This document shows, piece after piece, positions 34,075 to 45,148 of a DNA stretch of 64,000 bases; position 1 is the first letter of the stretch, and each line of letters starts with the position of its first letter. A program made the translations under genes and the position numbers. A model generated the notes under the pieces. That model was not told the DNA's origin. It worked only from the letters and a program-made list of their open reading frames with translations, and made no database searches. The stretch is from NCBI GenBank assembly GCA_016584305.1, contig JACEEZ010011965.1, positions 53,501-117,500 on the forward strand. The letters are read 5' to 3'. Source of the stretch: Chionoecetes opilio. Lineage: Eukaryota; Arthropoda; Malacostraca; Decapoda; Majidae.

Positions 34075-36030
34075 GCCTTTGCCCTCGCCCAGAGCAGCGC
34101 AGGGACCTTTAAAGGCCTTTGCCCTAGTCCAGAGCAGCGCAGGGACCTTTAAAGGCCTTTGCCCTCGCCCAGAGCAGCGCAGGGACCTTTAAAGGCCTTT
34201 GCCCTCGCCCAGAGCAGCGCAGGGACCTTTAAAGGCCTTTGCCCTCGCCCAGAGCAGCGCAGGGACCTTTAAAGGCCTTTGCCCTCGCCCAGAGCAGCGC
34301 AGGGACCTATAAAGGCCTTTGCCCTCGGCCAGAGCAGCGCAGGGACCTTTAAAGGTCTTTGCCCTCGGCCAGAGCAGCGCAGGGACCTTTAAAGGCCTTG
34401 GCCCTCGGCCAGAGCAGCGCAGGGACCTTTAAAAGTCTTTGCCCTCGGCCAGAGCAGCGCAGGGACCTTTAAAGGCGTTTGCCCTCGGCCAGAGCAGTGC
34501 AGGGACCTTTAAGGCCTTTGCCCTCGCCCAGAGCAGCGCAGGGACCTTTAAGGCCTTTGCCCTCGCCCAGAGCAGCGCAGGGAACCACCGGGGGACCTTT
34601 GAAGGCCTTTGCCCTCGCTTAGAGCAGCGCAGGGACCTTTAAAGGCCTTTGCCCTCGCCCAAAGCAGTGCAGGGACCTTTAAAGGCCTTTGCCCTCGCCT
34701 AAAGCAGCGCAGGGACCTTTAAAGACCTTTGCCCTCGGCCAGAGCAGCGCAGGGACCACCGGGGGACCTTTAAAGGCCTTTGCCCTCGCCTAGAGCAGCG
34801 CAGGGATCACCGGGGGACCTTTAAAGGCCTTTGCCCTCGCCCAGAGCAGCGCAGGGAGCACCGGGGGACCTTTAAAGGCCTTTGCCCTCGCCCAGAGCAG
34901 CGCAGGGAGCACCGGGGGACCTTTAAAGGCCTTTGCCCTCGCCTAGAGCAGCGCAGGGAACTACCGAGGGACCTTTAAAGGCCTTTGCCCTCGCTCAGAG
35001 CAGCGCAGGGAACTACCGAGGGACCTTTAAAGGCCTTTGCCCTCGCCCAGAGCAGCGCAGGGAACTACCGAGGGACCTTTAAAGGCCTTTGCCCTCGCCC
35101 AGAGCAGCGCAGGGAACTACCGAGGGACCTTTAAAGGCCTTTGCCCTCGCCTAGAGCAGCGCAGGGAACTACCGAGGGACCTTTAAAGGCCTTTGCCCTC
35201 GCTCAGAGCAGCGCAGGGAACTACCGAGGGACCTTTAAAGGCCTTTGCCCTCGCCCAGAGCAGCGCAGGGAACTACCGAGGGACCTTTAAAGGCCTTTGC
35301 CCTCGCCCAGAGCAGCGCAGGGAACTACCGAGGGACCTTTAAAGGCCTTTGCCCTCGCCTAGAGCAGCGCAGGGAACTACCGAGGGACCTTTAAAGGCCT
35401 TTGCCCTCGCCTAGAGCAGTGCAGGGAACTACCGAGGGACCTTTAAAGGCCTTTGCCCTCGCCCAGAGCAGCGCAGGGAACTACCGAGGGACCTTTAATG
35501 GCCTTTGCCCTCGCCTAGAGCAGCGCAGGGAACTACCGAGGGACCTTTAAAGGCCTTTGCCCTCGCTCAGAGCAGCGCAGGGAACTACCGAGGGACCTTT
35601 AAAGGCCTTTGCCCTCGCTCAGAGCAGCGCAGGGAACTACCGAGGGACCTTTAAAGGCCTTTGCCCTCGCCCAGAGCAGCGCAGGGAACTACCGAGGGAC
35701 CTTTAAAGGCCTTTGCCTTCGCTCAGAGCAGCGCAGGGAACTACCGAGGGACCTTTAAAGGCCTTTGCCCTCGCCCAGAGCAGCGCAGGGAACTACCGAG
35801 GGACCTTTAAAGGCCTTTGCCTTCGCTCAGAGCAGCGCAGGGAACTACCGAGGGACCTTTAAAGGCCTTTGCCCTCGCCCAGAGCAGCGCAGGGAACTAC
35901 CGAGGGACCTTTAAAGGCCTTTGCCTTCGCTCAGAGCAGCGCAGGGAACTACCGAGGGACCTTTAAAGGCCTTTGCCCTCGCCCAGAGCAGCGCAGGGAA
36001 CACCGAGGGACCTTTAAAGGCCTTTGGGTA
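34075..36030. repeat. Composite 40-bp to 52-bp minisatellite
   Basis: The first ~650 bp are 40-bp units (ccctcgcccagagcagcgca, gggacctttaaaggcctttg). From about 34570 units begin to carry an extra 12 bp, first as accaccggggga-type and then uniformly as actaccgaggga, making 52-bp units to the end. ORFs inside are repeat artefacts. Confidence 0.95.
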
Positions 36031-36035
36031 GTAAT

Positions 36036-36424
36036 CGGGGAATATATTTGTGGTATAGTATATATATATATAAAAGGGTATAAAGGGGTATATTATCTAT
36101 ACCCCTATTAGGTATATATATAGGGGTATATTATCTATACCCCTAATAGGGGTATAGATAATATACCCCTATTAGGGGTATATTATATATATATACCTAT
36201 TATTATATATACTCATGGTAATAATGGACGAGAACTTCGCGGTAGTTTTCAGAGACACTGACAAATTTTTCCTGGCCTACAATAGGTGATTGTTCTAATG
36301 GAGATAGTTTTATTTTCCGGAAACCCATATATAAAAATAATAATAAAGTAATTCATCAATATAATAGGGATCAACTTATTATCAAATAGGGAGGATTAAA
36401 TAGGACATTCAATATTTTTTTGGG
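36036..36424. other. AT-rich palindromic stretch, no gene seen
   Basis: 36036-36205 is built from tataggggtatattatcta and its complement, a strong hairpin former. 36206-36424 is ordinary AT-rich DNA that could hold the promoter or a non-coding first exon of the downstream gene, but I see no signal to support either. Confidence 0.4.
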
Positions 36425-36562
36425 GAAAATCACGTTTTTCTTGAATACCTGAAAACCTATGATAGGTAGTAGTAGGTAATACATCTCAAAATTAATAAAC
36501 ACAAACAGGTTAAGACCTTTCATTTGAGCTATGGTAAAATTAAATCTATTGTTAAATTACAG
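36425..36562 (+). promoter_or_regulatory. Dispersed-repeat edge with predicted 3' splice acceptor before the first coding exon
   Basis: About 120 bp resemble 30010-30140 (cacgttttcttgaat, aaacctatgataggta, tttgagctatggtaaaat). The segment ends gttaaattacag at 36562; an acceptor here would make 36563 the start of an exon whose first 16 bases are 5' UTR. The polypyrimidine tract is weak, so the acceptor is tentative. Without splicing, an in-frame ATG at 36531 would add 16 residues not expected in the family. Confidence 0.4.
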
Positions 36563-36578
36563 CCCCACCGCCGCCGCC

Positions 36579-38837
36579 ATGAGTGTGATCATCCGCCTGC
36601 AAAACTTGCCCTGGTCTGCCAACGCCCTGGACATCCGGGAGTTCTTCAAGGGCCTCAGCATTCCCGAGGGCGGCGTGCACATCGTGGGTGGCGAGCTGGG
36701 CGACGCCTTCATTGCCTTCAGGTGAGTCAGGCCCTGCATAGTGTGGCACTGTGCCAGCCCCTCAGTCCTTGAGTCATTAGACTATCAGACACTCTTGGTA
36801 ACTCTTGGGTCATCCTTCAGTCATTAGGAAGGCCTCCACCTATCAGACACTCTTGGTAACTCTTGGGTCATCCTTCAGTCATTAGGAAGGCCTCCACCTA
36901 TCAGACACTCTTGATAACTCTTGGGTCATCCTTCAGTCATTAGGAAGGCCTCCAGCTATCAGACACTCTTGATAACTCTTGGGTCATCCTTCAGTCATTA
37001 GGAAGGCCTCCAGCTATCAGACACTCTTGATAACTCTTGGGTCATCCTTCAGTCATTAGGAAGGCCTCCAGCTATCAGACACTCTTGATAACTCTTGGGT
37101 CATCCTTCAGTCATTAGGAAGGCCTCCAGCTATCAGACACTCTTGATAACTCTTGGGTCATCCTTCAGTCATTAGGAAGGCCTCCAGCTATCAGACACTC
37201 TTGATAACTCTTGGGTAACTCTTGGTAACTCTTCAGCACGGATGAGGATGCCCGCCTGGCCATGCAGAAGACAGGCACCAGTCTGAAGAGCATCCAGGTC
37301 ACTCTGCTGCTGTCGTCACGCAGCGAGATGCAGAAGGTGATCGAGGCCGCCCGTCAACAGGCCATGGCACTGCAGGGCTTTGTGGCGCCCCCAGTCATCC
37401 CCACACAGCCCACACCCTCGCCACAGCCTACACAGCCGCCACCACAGCCCAAGCCACAGCCACAGCAGCCCGCCATATCCGGCGTACAGCACCAACAGAT
37501 GGCCGCACACACCCCGTACCCGGTGCACGGCCATCGTGACCCCCCAGACCACATGCTCTCCCACATGCCACCCCACATGGTGCCCCTGCCCAGTCAGCAC
37601 GTACCCCAGCCAGGCTCCTCCATGTCCATGCCCCCCACAGCCACACCCAACATGCCCAACACGCCCAGCCTGCCGCCCCCGCAAGCCAAGCCGGGGGACC
37701 CGCACACAGCCTCCAACAACAACTCCGCACCAGACAAGAAGGACGACAAGAAGTCCTCGTCGTCGTCCTCCAGGAGGGACAGCAAGGGCCGGCGCCGCAG
37801 GACACGGTCGCGCACACGTTCCCGCTCACGCTCCCGGGACCGAGAGCGCCGTCGCCGCCACAGGACGCGCTCACGCTCCAGGAGCCGAGACCGCGGCAGC
37901 CGCAGCCGCCGCCGCAGCCGCAGCCGAGACAGGGACCGCGGGCGTGACAGGACCCGCGACCGCGACCGCGACAAGGAGCGTGGCAGTCGTTCCGGGCGGG
38001 AGCGCGGCGATCGCGTGAGCCTGGACAAGAATGACGGGTGCATCAGCCTGGTGGACATGACCAAGGAGAGCAGCTGTCCTCCCGGCGCCAACAGCGACGG
38101 CATCCCGGGCCTGGGAGAAATACCCTGCCTCAAGATACCCTTGCCCAGCAGCCTGGCGGAACCCTTGAAGAGCTCCCCCCTGCAGACACCCTCGCACAGC
38201 CCGGGCCCGCCCTTCGCCTCCACCCCGGGCATGCCGCCAACCTTCCACCAGGGAAAAATGTTCAACTCGGGATTGCCGCCGGGATTTGGCGGGATGAATT
38301 CCTCGGACTCGCCGCTCGCCACAAAGTTCAACGAGCCGATGGAGACGGAGGCCGTCGATGACAGTCCCATTGTTTTGGAGGGACCGGAGATCCTGTCTGA
38401 CCCCCGGGGCATGAGAGGCAACATGTCCAGGGGTCCCGGCGACCCCCCAAGGATGGACATCAAGGGAGGTCTTCTGGGCGACGGTCCCCCCCAGAGTCAA
38501 CCCTTCGGGGGTCCCCAGGGGCGACCCATGGGCTTCAGGGGTCCCGGCGACGGCTTCGGCTTCGGGAACGGTGGCCCAATGGGTCGCCCGCCGCCCATGG
38601 CTCCCGACATGGACTACATGGACCCCCGGGGGGGGCGGGGGGGCGACGCCTCCAGGCAGCGGGACCCCCGGGACCGAGGCTTCCGGGGTGAGGTGGACCC
38701 GAGGGAGGGGCGGGGCAAGGAGGAGGAGAGGGGCTCCCGGGAGGACGGTGCCGGCTGGGACGGCAGCAACAGCAGCGGCGGCGGCGGGAGCAAGAGGGAG
38801 CGAAGCAGCCGGTGGGAGTCTGTGGACAAGCGTGAGA

Positions 38838-38870
<33 letters not shown>

Positions 38871-41077
38871 AGCCTTCCAGTGAGTGGCACTCCCGCGGCA
38901 GGCGGGACACCTGGGGCGACAGGGACAGAGACAGGGATAGGGACAGGGACAGGGACAGGGACAGGGAGAGGGACAGGGACAGAGACAGGGACAGAGAGAG
39001 GGACAGGGACAGGGACGACGACAAATGGCCCGGACGAGGCGACGCGTGGAAGGACGACTTTGGCCGGAGAGACGACCGGGATTCGTACGAGGACGGCTTT
39101 GGCGGCGGCGGCGGCTACTCCAACTACCGGGGCCGGGGTGGCCGGGGCATGGACCGGGGGCGGGGGGGCTTCAACCCCCGCTTTGGGGCATACCCGGGGG
39201 GCTTCCCGGAGGAGAACGGGGACGAGGCGTTCGGGTTCCGGGGCGGCTTCAGGGGGCGGGGGGGGTTCAGAGGGGGGCGGGGGGGCGCCCCCTTTGGCCC
39301 CGGTGACTGGACGGAGGACACGTGCAGCGTGGAGCTGCGCAACGTGCCCCTGGGGGCCTCCTACCGGGCCATCCGCGATCTCTTCCAGGGCATCTACGTG
39401 CCCAAGACGGGCATCAAGCTGGTCTCCAACGACCTGGGCAACAGGACCGACGTGGCTCTCCTGCAGTTTTCCTCCCCCCGGGACGCCCAGAGAGCTCTGA
39501 TGTGCTCCGGGAATTACATCTTTGGCAGCAAGGTGGAGGTGATGCTGATCGGCGAGGGGCAATACGAGGCAGCCGTCGACGCCAACCAGATGAAGATGTT
39601 TCCCCCGGGGCCGGGACCGCCAGGGCCGGGGCCGCCGGGGCCGGGGCCGCCGGGGCCAGGACCGCCGGGGCCAGGGCCGCCGGGCCACCGCTCCCTGCTG
39701 GCCACGCCCGACAACCAGCCCTGGACGGAGAGCAGCTGCGTGTGTGTGTCCGGCATTCCCCCGGGCTGCACTGAGAGGGAGGTCGCCCAGTTCCTGAGCC
39801 ACTACAACGTGCAGGACATCATCATAGAGCACGACAAGGGCCGCTGCTTTGTCAAGATGAGCACCGCAGAGGCCGCTCGCCACGCCGCCGGCTCCCTCAA
39901 CAACCCCGGCGCTAACAACAACCTCAGCGTGGAATTGTGTCCCCCGGACGCTATGGCGGCGGCCGGCAGGAACAGAGAGTCCTCGCACGCCAACAGCCAG
40001 CCGGACAAAGACAAGAAGAAGACCGAGGAGAAGAGACCCGAGAAGGTGGGTGAGGGTTCTCCCAAGCACCAGCCGATGGGCGCGGACCTGCTGACGGACA
40101 GCGTGGTGATGAAGGGCGTGCCCAAGGACGCCACGGAGGCCAACCTGAGGGACTTCTTCAGCGACGAGGGTCTGGTGCCGGAGCGCTTCCACTTCTGCGA
40201 GCCCCAGGGCGACGGCAGCCGCCAGGTCTACGTCATCTTCCCCCTCACCGAGGACACCCGCAAGGCCGTGGCCAAGAGCCGGCAGCAGCTGTGCAAGGCC
40301 AAGGTGGACATTGAGCTGATAGCCAAGCCTCTGGTCATGGCCACCATGGGCCTGCCCTTCGATCCCCTGGAGCTGATCCGCAAAGGCCAGAAGACCGGAG
40401 ACAAGCCCGGCAGAGGCAGCGTGACCGGCGGTGACGCCAAGGACGACAAGAAAGACAACAACCACAACGGCCCGGACGACCCCAAGGCCATGGTGATGGG
40501 GCCGGAGGAGGCGGCCAGGATGGGTCTGGGGCCGGACCAGCTGCAGGGCTTCATTGCCCCGGGCCTGATGGGCCAGCAGCCGCCCTACCGCGGGGCCATG
40601 ATGCCACAGTTCCCGGGAGCCCCCAGACCCTTCAGACCCTTCATGCCCAGGATGCCCCCGGCCATGCCCCCCGGCATTCGAGGGATGCCCGACGGAGGCT
40701 TTGGCCGGGGGAGGAGCTCCGTGCCCCTGCTGAAGGACCCGGTGGAGCCCGCCCCCCCTGGCACTGGAGTGGGAGCGGGGGAGGAGGTGATGGGCACCGC
40801 CATCACGCCGGAGGAGTTTGGCAAGCCCGGCTGTGTGGTGTCCCTGGGCAATGTGCCCTACAGAGCCACCACGGAAGACATCATCAACTTCTTCGGAGAA
40901 TTTCCCGAGCTGCGTCCCGAGAACATCATCCGCCGCTACAATGAGTTCAACCAGCCGACGGCCGACGCCCGGGTCTGCTTCAGGAACCCCAACGACGCCT
41001 CGCGCGCCGTGCAGAGCCTCAACAGATCCTACATCATCGGACGACAGGTCTTTCTGGCACTGCTGTCTGAGCAGTAG
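36579..41077 (+). CDS. Rbm12: RNA-binding protein 12 (RBM12/SWAN family), two coding exons
   Basis: Coding exons 36579-36721 and 37237-41077 join in phase (AG|C, donor gtgagt, acceptor cttcag) to give 1327 residues ending TAG. RBM12 proteins are nuclear multi-RRM RNA-binding proteins. Seen here: RRM1 at about 3-80, opening MSVIIRLQNLPWSANALDI with GGVHIVGGELGDAFIAF, very close to the conserved RBM12 start; a Pro/Gln-rich stretch (about 90-200); an Arg/Ser-rich region (about 225-310); Gly/Arg-rich and RD-dipeptide stretches (about 480-735); RRM2 (about 742-825); a GPGPP repeat (about 838-862); RRM3 (about 880-940); RRM4 (about 1003-1080); a Met/Pro-rich linker; and RRM5 at the C-terminus (about 1246-1325). 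The ATG at 36579 is preceded by ccgccgcc and fits the family N-terminus. Coding DNA is GC-rich, unlike its surroundings. RBM12B is the main alternative name; the RS region is longer than I would expect. Confidence 0.93.
36785..37225. repeat. 58-bp minisatellite filling the RBM12-type intron
   Basis: Unit: tcagacactcttgataactc, ttgggtcatccttcagtcat, taggaaggcctccagcta; about 7.5 copies. The intron is 36722-37236 (515 bp) and over 80% of it is this array; the last partial unit supplies the acceptor region (cttggtaactcttcag). Confidence 0.95.
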
Positions 41078-41565
41078 TGTGTCTGGCACTGCTGTCAGAG
41101 CAGTAGTGTGTCTGGCACTGCTGTCAGAGCAATGGTGGCACTGGCACTGCTGTCAGAACAAGGGCGGCACTGGCACTGCTGTCAGGGCAAGGGTGGCACT
41201 GGCACTGCTGTCAGAGCAATGGTGGCACTGGCACTGCTGTCAGAACAAGGGTGGCACTGGCACTGCTGTCAGAGCAATGGTGGCACTGGCACTGCTGTCA
41301 GAACAAGGGTGGCACTGGCACTGCTGTCAGAGCAATGGTGGCACTGCTGTCAGAACAAGGGTGGCACTGGCACTACTGTCAGAGCAATGGTGGCACTGCT
41401 GTCAGAGCAATGGTGGCACTGGCACTGCTGTCAGAACAAGGGTGGCACTGGCACTGCTGTCAGAACAAGGGTGGCACTGGCACTGCTGTCAGAACAAGGG
41501 TGGCACTGGCACTGCTGTCAGAACAATGGTGGCACTGGCACTGCTGTCAGAGCAATGGTGGCACC
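41060..41565. repeat. 30-bp minisatellite starting at the RBM12 stop codon
   Basis: Unit: aatggtggcactggcactgc followed by tgtcagagc, or with aacaagg. It starts from the last coding bases (ctggcactgctgtctgagca, then gtag) and continues about 16 times beyond the stop. The repeats form + frames of up to 256 codons that overlap the gene end in another frame; these are not separate genes. No clear AATAAA lies between 41078 and 41940. Confidence 0.93.
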
Positions 41566-41944
41566 TTTTTACTGTGGACTCAGAGTGATGCTGTCCATGG
41601 ATACATTTGATTGAAGTTTTCCACGCGTTCAGTAATGGCCGTGGAGGTCTTTGGCTTTTCTTTATATTCATTATATTTATTTTTGTCATTGCCGATGGTG
41701 TATTTTTCAGTTTGTCAAGGTAACTGATGGATTACAAGTGATGTGTTGATGTGATGAAGCGAGAAACGTTTTGTTAATGCTATATGAAACCCGTGTACCT
41801 GCAGGCTTATATGTACATAAGTAAGACATTGGATGTACATATAGATGACCAATCCTTTAGTAATAGCTCAACGGTGAAACTACAAGTATTCCTATGTAAG
41901 TTTGTAAACAAACACCATTTCATACAGAACCAAAGTGTTTGATT
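41566..41944. other. Presumed 3' UTR/flank of the RBM12-type gene
   Basis: AT-rich unique sequence with no ORF or repeat of note; the transcript end may lie here, but no canonical polyadenylation hexamer is visible. Confidence 0.35.
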
Positions 41945-43345
41945 TGCACCTGGAGATCTTAGTGAAGGCGTTGACACTGTGTAGTGATCTGATAGGCACA
42001 CCTGGAGATCTTAGTGAAGGCGTTGACACTGTGTAGTGATCTGATGGGCACACCTGGAGATCTTAGTGAAGGCGTTGACACTGTGTGGTGATCTGATAGG
42101 CACACCTGGAGATCTTAGTGAAGGCGTTAACACTGTGTAGTGATCTGATAGGCACACCTGGAGATCTTAGTGAAGGCGTTAACACTGTGTAGTGATCTGA
42201 TAGGCACACCTGGAGATCTTAGTGAAGGCGTTAACACTGTGTAGTGATCTGATAGGCACACCTGGAGATCTTAGTGAAGGCGTTAACACTGTGTAGTGAT
42301 CTGATAGGCACACCTGGAGATCTTAGTGAAGGCGTTAACACTGTGTAGTGATCTGATAGGCACACCTGGAGATCTTAGTGAAGGCGTTAACACTGTGTAG
42401 TGATCTGATAGGCACACCTGGAGATCTTAGTGAAGGCGTTGACACTGTGTAGTGATCTGATAGGCACACCTGGAGATCTTAGTGAAGGCGTTGACACTGT
42501 GTAGTGATCTGATAGGCACACCTGGAGATCTTAGTGAAGGCGTTGACACTGTGTAGTGATCTGATAGGCACACCTGGAGATCTTAGTGAAGGCGTTAACA
42601 CTGTGTAGTGATCTGATAGGCACACCTGGAGATCTTAGTGAAGGCGTTGACACTGTGTAGTGATCTGATAGGCACACCTGGAGATCTTAGTGAAGGCGTT
42701 GACACTGTGTAGTGATCTGATGGGCACACCTGGAGATCTTAGTGAAGGCGTTGACACTGTGTAGTGATCTGATAGGCACACCTGGAGATCTTAGTGAAGG
42801 CGTTAACACTGTGTGGTGATCTGATAGGCACACCTGGAGATCTTAGTGAAGGCGTTAACACTGTGTGGTGATCTGATAGGCACACCTGGAGATCTTAGTG
42901 AAGGCGTTAACACTGTGTAGTGATCTGATAGTCACACCTGGAGATCTTAGTGAAGGCGTTAACACTGTGTGGTGATCTGATAGGCACACCTGGAGATCTT
43001 AGTGAAGGCGTTAACACTGTGTAGTGATCTGATAGGCACACCTGGAGATCTTAGTGAAGGCGTTAACACTGTGTGGTGATCTGATAGTCACACCTGGAGA
43101 TCTTAGTGAAGGCGTTGACACTGTGTAGTGATCTGATAGGCACACCTGGAGATCTTAGTGAAGGCGTTGACACTGTGTAGTGATCTGATAGGCACACCTG
43201 GAGATCTTAGTGAAGGCGTTGACACTGTGTAGTGATCTGATAGGCACACCTGGAGATCTTAGTGAAGGCGTTGACACTGTGTAGTGATCTGATAGGCACA
43301 CCTGGAGATCTTAGTGAAGACTTTAACACTGTGTAGTGATCTGAT
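41945..43345. repeat. 52-bp minisatellite, ~27 copies
   Basis: Unit: cacacctggagatcttagtg, aaggcgttgacactgtgtag, tgatctgatagg. Variants gttgaca/gttaaca and tagtgat/tggtgat are distributed in blocks. The last unit is decayed (aagactttaacac). Confidence 0.97.
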
Positions 43346-43384
43346 AGGCACACAAAGATAGCGGAGAAGTAGCATGGGAAAAAG

Positions 43385-43975
43385 TTGGAGAGGCTACAGA
43401 GAATGGCAACAAGGATGGTAACAGAGCTAGAGAGGCTACAGAGAATGGTAACAAGGATGGTAACAGAGCTAGAGAGGCTACAGAGAATGGCAACAAGGAT
43501 GGTAACAGAGCTAGAGAGGCTACAGAGAATGGCAACGAGGATGGTAACAGAGCTAGAGAGGCTACAGAGAATGGCAACGAGGATGGTAACAGAGCTAGAA
43601 GAACTGACTGGCGAGGAAAGGTTGAGAGAGATCAAATTACCAGCACTTGAGCAAAGAAGAGAAAGAGGAAACTTAATAACAATTTTTAAGCTGATAACTA
43701 AGATGGAAGAAACAGACAATGAGAGACTACTGACTCTGAAGCAAAGAGAAGGTCGTTACACAAGAGGACATACAACAATATTAGGAAATGGGAGATGCCT
43801 GAACAACATAAAGAAGTACAGCTTCCCTCATAGAATTGTAGAAGTTTGGAATGGACTAAACGAGGAGGTGATATCAGCAAAGAAAGACTGGATCAATGTA
43901 GATACGGAGACGGGACCCCACGAGTGTAGCTCAGGCCCTGTAAATCCTGTATATCACAACTAGGTAAATACGACT
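43385..43975 (+). mobile_element. LINE fragment, family B, with an expanded RT motif
   Basis: Open for 192 codons. A 14-residue unit LERLQRMATRMVTE is repeated about five times (42-bp DNA unit, 43389-43598); then come EERLREIKLPALEQRRERGN, LNNIKKYSFPHRIVEVWNGL and NEEVISA. LQ..AT..V.EL...y.eRL..l.LP.Le.RR.RGD is the conserved C-terminal extension of CR1/Jockey-like reverse transcriptases. The 3' end carries aactaggtaaatac. 5'-truncated, so not functional despite the open frame. Confidence 0.75.
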
Positions 43976-43995
43976 TAAGTAAATCGCACACAGCC

Positions 43996-44245
43996 AAACA
44001 TAAGAACATAAGGAAGCTATAAGAGGCCGGGAGACCTACACGAGGTAGTTCCTGTTACTTAACACTACCTACATCCACCTTTCATCCCCATCCATGAAGT
44101 TATCCAGCCTCCTTTTAAAACTCCCTAATGACTCCGCACTGACCACCTAACGACTGAGTCCATTCCAATCATTTACCACCCTATTTGTGAACCAGTTTCT
44201 CCCTATTTCTTTGTAAAATCTACACTTCCAGCTATAAACTGAACC
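43996..44245 (-). mobile_element. LINE 3' end, family A
   Basis: 3' UTR aaggaagctataagaggccg and, antisense, the RT tail (WFTNRVVNDWNGL-type, then KRRLDNFMDGDERWM). It starts 20 bp after the family B fragment. Confidence 0.65.
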
Positions 44246-44329
44246 ATTAGTATTGTTTCCTGACTGCGAGGCTGCTGGTCTGGCGCTGAGAGTGTGAGTC
44301 AACGGAGGACTGTGTAAGTATCATCTCTG

Positions 44330-44610
44330 TTTAGCATCACATTTTCCCATATTGTCTTATGAGGTCAGACACTCGATGACACTTCTATTGTCGGCGTTCA
44401 TCATTTACATTTGTGGCGTGAGTTTTATTTACCGGATGCTCCTCCTGACAGGCAAGCCCAGAGTTCGGCTGAGGGCCTGGCTGGATTGCCTGCCATGGCT
44501 GACCACCACCACCGGCCTGGGTTTGTTGTCAGAGTGGTCCCTCTCCCGGGTGGATGGGGAGAGGAGGAAGGAGGAGAGGCCTGCCATGTCTGTGAGTATA
44601 GACATGTAAT
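44330..44610 (+). other. Unassigned open stretch behind a LINE family C scrap
   Basis: 44335-44380 (tgaggtcagacactcgatga) resembles the family C LINE fragment at 10.03 kb. The following GC-rich part, 44450-44591, stays open in the + frame without a recognisable domain and ends with a good donor-like gtgagt. An acceptor-like ttttttccctcag lies at 45785. An exon is possible but unsupported. Confidence 0.2.
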
Positions 44611-44639
44611 ATTTTGTACCTGGTTAGAGTGGCTAATTC

Positions 44640-45148
44640 TACGTCTTTTCTCTCTTCCTCTCCTTCTTCCTTCCTCCTCTCTTCCTCCTCTCTTCTTCCT
44701 CCTCTCTTCTTCCTCCACTCTCTTCCTTCGCTTTTCCTTCCTCTCTTCCTCCTCTCTTCCTCCTCTCTTCTTCCTTCCTCCTCCTCCTTCCTCTCTCTCC
44801 TTCCTTCCTCTCTTCCTCCTTCCTCCTCCTCCTTCCTCTCTCTCCTTCCTTCCTCTTCTTCCTCCTCTCTTCCTTCTCTCTTCCTTCCTCCTCCTCCTTC
44901 CTCTCTCTCCTTCCTTCCTCTTCTTCCTCCTCTCTTCCTTCCTCTCTTCCTCCTCCTCCTTCCTCTCTCTCCTTCCTTCCTCTTCTTCCTCCTCTCTTCC
45001 TTCCTCTCTTCCTCCTCTCTTCCTTCTCTCTTCCTCCTCTCTCCTCCTCCTTCCTCTCTCTTCTTCCTTCCTTCTCTCTTCCTTCCTCTCTCCCCTTCTT
45101 CCTCCTCTCTTCCTCCTCTCTCCTCCCTCCTCTCCTCCTCTCCTCAAG
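44640..45148. repeat. (CTTC/CTCCT)n pyrimidine-rich tract
   Basis: Repeats of ttcctcctctcttcc with higher-order blocks (ttcctcctcctccttcctct). ORFs on both strands reflect only composition. 45149-45890 after it contains ACC-rich simple repeats (45540-45650) and no gene. Confidence 0.9.

Noticed and set aside
36531..36578. Upstream in-frame ATG for the RBM12-type gene
   Set aside because: It would add 16 residues (MVKLNLLLNYSPTAAA) that precede the conserved family N-terminus and come from a dispersed repeat; a splice acceptor lies between it and the chosen start.
37871..41089. 1072-codon ORF on the - strand opposite the RBM12-type exon
   Set aside because: Shadow of GC-rich coding DNA on the + strand; low-complexity Ala/Val/Gly translation, while the + strand shows five RRMs.
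40818..41614. 256- and 168-codon ORFs overlapping the RBM12-type stop
   Set aside because: Translations of the 30-bp array in other frames; they start inside the known gene.
17083..43345. Shared periods of 26 and 52 bp among four arrays as a sign of common origin
   Set aside because: The unit sequences are unrelated, and other arrays have periods of 21, 30, 31, 42, 49, 54 and 58 bp; coincidence is the simpler reading.
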